From: Nitrospirota bacterium | GTDB lineage: Bacteria > Nitrospirota > UBA9217 | Direction: 5' to 3' | Assembly: GCA_017885365.1 (NCBI GenBank) | Contig: JAFNGD010000252.1 | Coordinates: 329-9,337, forward strand | DNA: 9,009 nt | Shown: positions 5,522 to 9,009 of the stretch, in pieces | How positions within the stretch are numbered: the first letter of the stretch is position 1 | Layout of the letters: the number at the start of each line of letters is the position of its first letter | Program-made: the position numbers and the translations under genes | Notes under the pieces: generated by a model | Told to the model about the DNA's origin: nothing | Seen by the model: the letters and a program-made list of their open reading frames with translations, nothing else | The model's database searches: none

Positions 5522-7267
5522 TCACGCCTCCCGGTTCAAGCTTCGTTCCCTGTTCAGCACGATGTCCCCGCATGCGCAGGCCTTGAAGAAGGCGTCCGCG
5601 ACCATCGGATCGAACTCCTTGCCTGCAAAGCGCCGGACCTCTTCGATGGCGGCCTCAAGGTCGGCGCCCTTCCGATACGGGCGGTCCGTGGTCATGGCGT
5701 CCACGCAGTCAGCGACCGAGATGATGCGGGCATGCAGCGGGATGTTCTCCGCCTTCAGCCCATCGGGGTAACCGCTGCCGTCCCACTTCTCATGGTGGGC
5801 CCGCATCGCCTTCCTCACGGTCTTCATCTGCTCGATGTGCCCCATGATGTCGTCGGCTACGAGCGGGTGCTCCCGCATGTGCGCCATCTCGTCGACCGTC
5901 AGCCGCCCTTGCTTCAGGAGCACGCTGTCCTTGATGCCGATCTTGCCGATGTCGTGCAGGACCGCGGCGAGCCTCAGCTGCTCCAGGTCGGTGAGCGGAC
6001 GGGCCATATGCCTTGCGATGGCCATGCTGTACTCGACCACGCGCTTGATGTGGCCTCCGGTGTAAGGGTCCTTCTTCTCCACGGCGGCGGCAAGGGCCTC
6101 GGCCGTGTTCAGAAAGGTCTCCTGCAGCTCGGCGTAGAGGTTTGCATTCTCGAGCGCCACGGCGACCTGGTTCGCCAGCGTCCAGAAGTCGCCGAGGTCC
6201 TGCTCGGTGAACATGCCCCCATCCTTCTTGTTGATGGCCTGGAGCACGCCGATCACCCTCCCGCGGGAGCGGACCGGCACGCAGATCATGTTCCGGGTCA
6301 CGAACTGGGTGATGTGCTGCGCCTTCTTGAAGTAGCGGGGGTCGTTCGCAACGTCGTTCACCAGGGCGGCCTCGTCGTTCGCCGCAACCCAGCCGGCAAT
6401 GCCCTCGCCCATCCGGAGCCGCACCTGCTTCAGCTGCTGGCCCTTCTCGCCGAGGGCGACCTCAAAGAAAAGCTCGTTCGTCTTCACGTCCACCAGCAGG
6501 AGCGACCCGACCTCGGCATCCAGAAGGCTCGTCGCGGCCTCCATCGCCCGTTTCCGGATCTCGCGCTGGTCCAGCGTGGAATTGAGCACCATGGAAAGCT
6601 GGGTCTGCATGGCCTTCCGCGCGGCCTCTTTGCGGCTGTTTCCGAGGAACTGGACATAGGCCACGTCAAGCGCGAGCTGGCCCGAAAGGACCTCCAGCAT
6701 CTCCTGGTCGTCCCGGTCGAAGGGTCTGCCACTGACCTTGTTGATGACCTCCACGACGCCCGTGACGCTGTCCGCGGTCAAGAGCGGCGCGGCGAGGATG
6801 TTCTTCGTGGCGAACTGGAGTTCGGCGCTGATCCGGCTGCTCCAGCGTGTATCCTTCGAGACATCGGAGCTCAGGTAGGACTTCCCGGACCGTGCCACCC
6901 AGCCTGCAATGCCCTCGTCCAGCGAAATGCGCCTGCCGAGGAGCGAGGCCGACCGCGGGCCGCGGCTGGCGTGAAACACGAGCTCGTCCCCTTCGCGAAG
7001 CATGATGGCCCCCGACTGCGTGCCGGTGAGCTTCAGGATGACCTTCAGGTAGTCCTCAAGGAGCTTGTCGAGGTCCGCAGCACCGGTCCGGTTGCCGTGC
7101 AGGAACTCCTGCTTGACCTTCTCCAGGGAGACAAGCTGCTTGAGCGTCTGCGCCTGGACCCGCAGGGTGTCGTTCACCTGCTTCATCGCGCGCGGTTTTT
7201 GTTCCGACGCTGCCGTTCTTTTCGCTGCTGCCGGCCGTTTTGCGGTCTTCTTCATAGGAATAACCAC
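5522..7267 (-). CDS. GAF-GAF-HD-GYP protein, probable c-di-GMP phosphodiesterase
   Basis: This 581-residue cytoplasmic protein is predicted to hydrolyse cyclic di-GMP under control of two small-molecule sensor domains. After a basic, alanine/lysine-rich and probably disordered tail (1-28) come GAF domain 1 (about 65-205), GAF domain 2 (about 235-375) and an HD-GYP domain (about 390-565). The two GAF domains share the motif DEGIAGWVA / GEGIAGWVA, which suggests an internal duplication. HD-GYP residues look intact: H406, the HD pair H438-D439 in LHDIGKIGI, H467 in REHP, HHEKWDGSGYPDGL (491-504), and D520 in ISVADCVDAMTTDRPYR. No membrane helix is seen. The start is taken as the GTG at 7267 because AAGGTGG lies 4 bases upstream; the ATG four codons later has that site too far away. 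It starts 9 bp after trpA and is probably co-transcribed with it. Confidence 0.93.
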   Translation of the reverse strand: MVIPMKKTAKRPAAAKRTAASEQKPRAMKQVNDTLRVQAQTLKQLVSLEKVKQEFLHGNRTGAADLDKLLEDYLKVILKLTGTQSGAIMLREGDELVFHASRGPRSASLLGRRISLDEGIAGWVARSGKSYLSSDVSKDTRWSSRISAELQFATKNILAAPLLTADSVTGVVEVINKVSGRPFDRDDQEMLEVLSGQLALDVAYVQFLGNSRKEAARKAMQTQLSMVLNSTLDQREIRKRAMEAATSLLDAEVGSLLLVDVKTNELFFEVALGEKGQQLKQVRLRMGEGIAGWVAANDEAALVNDVANDPRYFKKAQHITQFVTRNMICVPVRSRGRVIGVLQAINKKDGGMFTEQDLGDFWTLANQVAVALENANLYAELQETFLNTAEALAAAVEKKDPYTGGHIKRVVEYSMAIARHMARPLTDLEQLRLAAVLHDIGKIGIKDSVLLKQGRLTVDEMAHMREHPLVADDIMGHIEQMKTVRKAMRAHHEKWDGSGYPDGLKAENIPLHARIISVADCVDAMTTDRPYRKGADLEAAIEEVRRFAGKEFDPMVADAFFKACACGDIVLNRERSLNREA

Positions 7268-7271
7268 GGGA

Positions 7272-7278
7272 CCACCTT
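7272..7278 (-). promoter_or_regulatory. Ribosome binding site overlapping the trpA stop codon
   Basis: AAGGTGG on the minus strand overlaps the TAA of trpA (7277-7279) and is followed after TCCC by the GTG start of the HD-GYP gene. This placement supports both the GTG start and translational coupling to trpA. Confidence 0.7.
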
Positions 7279-8089
7279 AGGGAGAGACGCTCAGCACGCC
7301 CTGTTTCAGGGCCTTCACGAATCCGGCCGCCTTGGCCACCAGGTCCGGAGAACCGGCGTTCTCCTCGATCACTTTCACCAGCGCACTCCCCACGATCACG
7401 CCATCTGCGCCCGAGCCTGCGACCTGCGCAGCCTGGTCCGGCGTCGCGATGCCGAACCCTACGGCAACAGGCTTGTCCGTCTGTGCCTTGATGCGTGCGA
7501 TCGATTCCTTGATGGCCGCCTCATGCAGACCGAGATGCGAGCCGGTCACGCCGGTGAGCGAAACATAGTAGATGAATCCCTGAGAGACCTTGCTGACCGC
7601 CTTGATGCGGTCGTCAGTGCTCGTGGGCGCCAAAAGGAAGATGGTGTCCAAGCCCGCATTCTTCGCCAGGGGAATGAGCGTCCCCGCCTCCTCCGGAGGC
7701 AGGTCAGGAAGGATGATGCCGTCGAGACCCGCGGCGACCGCGTCCTTCACGAACCGCTCCTCTCCGTAATGAAAGATCAGGTTGTAATAGGTCATGATGA
7801 TGAGCGGGATCCTGCTCTCTTTCCTGACCTCGGCCACAAGCCCGAGCACGTCCTTGATGCTCGTGTGGTGCGCAAGCGCGCGGATCGCCGCCTTCTGGAT
7901 CGTCGGACCGTCGGCCAGCGGATCGGAGAACGGCGCGCCCAGCTCGATTATATCACAGCCCGCTTTTTCCATAGCGAGGATGAGCTGCTTCGTCGTGGCA
8001 AGGTCCGGGTCCCCCGCCATGAGATAAGGAATAAGCGCCTTCTCGTTCTTCTTCTTCAGCCGGTTAAAGGTGTTCTTTATTCTGGACAT
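7277..8089 (-). CDS. trpA: Tryptophan synthase alpha chain
   Basis: The 270-residue TIM-barrel subunit cleaves indole-3-glycerol phosphate to indole and glyceraldehyde-3-phosphate and passes the indole to TrpB, the last step of tryptophan synthesis. Both catalytic acids are present at the classical positions: E49 (IIELGAPFSDP) and D60 (PLADGPTIQ). Other family stretches are ILPDLPPEEA, LLAPTSTDDRI, YYVSLTGVTG, VGFGIATPDQA and GADGVIVGSALV, which form the phosphate-binding end of the barrel. The length is normal. The ATG at 8089 gives the usual N-terminus ending in ALIPYLMAGDP, but no good ribosome binding site lies close to it; the nearest GAGGA is about 12 bases away. It is separated from trpB by 245 bp instead of the usual overlap or short gap. 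Confidence 0.98.
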   Translation of the reverse strand: MSRIKNTFNRLKKKNEKALIPYLMAGDPDLATTKQLILAMEKAGCDIIELGAPFSDPLADGPTIQKAAIRALAHHTSIKDVLGLVAEVRKESRIPLIIMTYYNLIFHYGEERFVKDAVAAGLDGIILPDLPPEEAGTLIPLAKNAGLDTIFLLAPTSTDDRIKAVSKVSQGFIYYVSLTGVTGSHLGLHEAAIKESIARIKAQTDKPVAVGFGIATPDQAAQVAGSGADGVIVGSALVKVIEENAGSPDLVAKAAGFVKALKQGVLSVSP

Positions 8090-8100
8090 GCTATTTCGGG

Positions 8101-8134
8101 GTCCTCGGTCTTTATTCCGTACTCCGTACTCGCA
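8101..8134 (-). repeat. Short degenerate heptamer repeat before trpA
   Basis: On the plus strand the units ATTCCGT, ACTCCGT and ACTCGCA follow one another every 7 bp from 8114 to 8134, with weaker units back to 8101. The repeat overlaps the last codons of the small reading frame 8303-8112, whose C-terminal residues RVRSTE are therefore encoded by repeat sequence. Confidence 0.55.
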
Positions 8135-8303
8135 ACGTGCTGGAGTTGAACGGTTCCTTATCCATCATTTCACAGAACGCCTTGCGCAGAAGATTCCCAA
8201 GATAGAGCCATTCAAGCCGTTTCTCCATCGACATTTCTTGATATCGCTTTATCTGCTCAGCAGATATACTCAAGTCATCGTAGTGTTTTATCGGCCTTAT
8301 CAT
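8112..8303 (-). CDS. Small hypothetical protein between trpB and trpA
   Basis: This is a 63-residue frame, ATG at 8303 and TAA at 8112. The predicted protein is soluble, charged and mostly helical: residues 10-48 read ISAEQIKRYQEMSMEKRLEW and onward, with no membrane segment or signal peptide. I do not recognise a named family. The QI-x2-Y-x-x-M-S-x3-R-L-x-W-L pattern recalls small uncharacterised bacterial proteins, but that is memory only. The DNA is visibly more AT-rich than its neighbours. All four isoleucines use ATA, whereas neighbouring genes almost always use ATC or ATT. The upstream region is heptamer repeat with no ribosome binding site, and the last six codons are also repeat. It may be a real small gene that arrived by transfer, or the remnant of one. 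The protein-like sequence argues for the former, the missing ribosome site against it. Confidence 0.5.
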   Translation of the reverse strand: MIRPIKHYDDLSISAEQIKRYQEMSMEKRLEWLYLGNLLRKAFCEMMDKEPFNSSTLRVRSTE

Positions 8304-8329
8304 TCCGCAATCCGCATTCCGAAATCCGC
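8302..8329 (-). repeat. Heptamer array downstream of trpB
   Basis: Four consecutive 7-bp units on the plus strand, ATTCCGC, AATCCGC, ATTCCGA, AATCCGC, fill nearly the whole gap between the trpB stop and the start of the small reading frame. Each unit differs from the next at one to three positions. The array includes the first base or two of that frame's ATG, so the start codon itself derives from the repeat edge. Confidence 0.75.
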
Positions 8330-8334
8330 AATGC

Positions 8335-9009
8335 TCACAGTTCCACTCCCTTGATCTTCGCCACCTGCATCACGTCCTTGTCGCCGCGGCCGGAGAGGTT
8401 GCAGATGATCACCTTGTCCTTGCCGAGGGTCGGGGCAAGCTTCAGGCAGTAGGCGACGGCATGGGCGCTCTCGAGCGCCGGGATGATGCCTTCGAGCCGC
8501 GACAGGAGGTCGAAGGCCTCCATGGCTTCCTCGTCCACGGCATAGGTGTATTCAACGCGTCCCGTGTCATGATACATCGCATGCTCCGGCCCGACGGCTG
8601 CGTAGTCCAGCCCGGCCGACACCGAGTGGGTCATCTCGATCTGGCCCTCGTCGTCCTGGAGCACGAAGGTCTTGCAGCCCTGCAGCACGCCGAGGGACCC
8701 GCCGGCGAACCGAGCGGCGTGCTTGCCCCGTTCGATGCCGAGGCCGCCCGCCTCGACGCCGTACATCTTGACGGCCCCATCGTCGAGGAACTCATGGAAC
8801 AGGCCCATGGCGTTCGAACCGCCGCCCACACAGGCCACGAGCGCGTCCGGCATCCTACCTTCCATCTTCACGATCTGCTTCTTCGCCTCACGGCCGATGA
8901 CGGACTGGAAGTCGCGGACCATCAGGGGGAAGGGATGGGGGCCGTAGACCGTGCCGAGCACATAGTGCGTGTTCCCCACGTTCGTGATCCAGTCGCGCAT
9001 GGCCTCGTT
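8335..9009 (-). CDS. trpB: Tryptophan synthase beta chain, N-terminus cut off by window edge
   Basis: This is the C-terminal 224 residues of the pyridoxal-phosphate subunit that joins indole with serine to make tryptophan. The frame is open to base 9009 ([16 protein letters not shown]), so the first ATG inside the window at 9000 is an internal methionine. About the first 170 residues, including the Schiff-base lysine, lie outside. Visible family motifs are [10 protein letters not shown], the phosphate-binding loop [41 protein letters not shown] and the C-terminal LSGRGDKDV that surrounds the cofactor ring. It is the first gene of the segment in transcription order, and presumably the rest of a trp operon lies upstream. 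Confidence 0.97.
   Translation of the reverse strand, partial: NEAMRDWITNVGNTHYVLGTVYGPHPFPLMVRDFQSVIGREAKKQIVKMEGRMPDALVACVGGGSNAMGLFHEFLDDGAVKMYGVEAGGLGIERGKHAARFAGGSLGVLQGCKTFVLQDDEGQIEMTHSVSAGLDYAAVGPEHAMYHDTGRVEYTYAVDEEAMEAFDLLSRLEGIIPALESAHAVAYCLKLAPTLGKDKVIICNLSGRGDKDVMQVAKIKGVEL

Noticed and set aside
4961..8149. Very long plus-strand open frame (1062 codons)
   Set aside because: It runs antisense across the cNMP-binding gene, the HD-GYP gene and trpA, all of which have clear family motifs. Its product is rich in Arg, His, Leu, Asp and Val with no recognisable domain, as expected for the antisense of GC-rich genes.

Overview
The window is a GC-rich bacterial chromosomal segment. Every gene I can support lies on the minus strand, so transcription runs from base 9009 towards base 1. 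The gene set suggests an environmental Gram-negative of the Desulfobacterota/Nitrospirota type: trpB-trpA, accD, a CHASE2 adenylate cyclase, a metallo-beta-lactamase-fold cyclic-nucleotide phosphodiesterase, an HD-GYP protein and a DUF2905 protein. The short degenerate heptamer repeats in the spacers fit that guess. This placement is inference from gene content; no rRNA or tRNA gene is present to test it.

In transcription order the layout is as follows. (1) 9009-8335 holds the C-terminal part of trpB, cut by the window edge. (2) A 245-bp gap, unusually long for trpB/trpA, carries a small AT-richer reading frame (8303-8112) with heptamer repeats on both sides. (3) 8089-7277 is trpA. (4) Four signalling genes follow. 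They are a GAF-GAF-HD-GYP protein (7267-5522, GTG start, 9 bp after trpA), a Crp-like cyclic-nucleotide-binding protein (5448-4804), a CHASE2 class III adenylate cyclase (4718-2817) and a class II-like cyclic-nucleotide phosphodiesterase (2766-1999). (5) After a spacer with a long imperfect inverted repeat come accD (1901-1056), a DUF2905 membrane protein (1063-845, overlapping accD by 8 bp) and the N-terminal 280 codons of a DHA2-type MFS exporter (840-1, cut by the other edge).

The most interesting feature is block 4. A cyclase that makes cAMP, a protein with a complete cAMP-pocket signature and an enzyme predicted to destroy cAMP lie side by side, directly after a probable c-di-GMP phosphodiesterase. 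This looks like a self-contained make/sense/erase cAMP module linked to c-di-GMP turnover. It lies between trpA and accD, which are often adjacent in related bacteria. No step of this circuit can be proven from sequence alone.

The spacers contain degenerate 7-bp periodic arrays of different sequence families. No spacer without a gene exceeds 100 bp. I see no RNA genes, CRISPR array, transposase or phage gene. The long plus-strand open frames are antisense shadows of the real genes.
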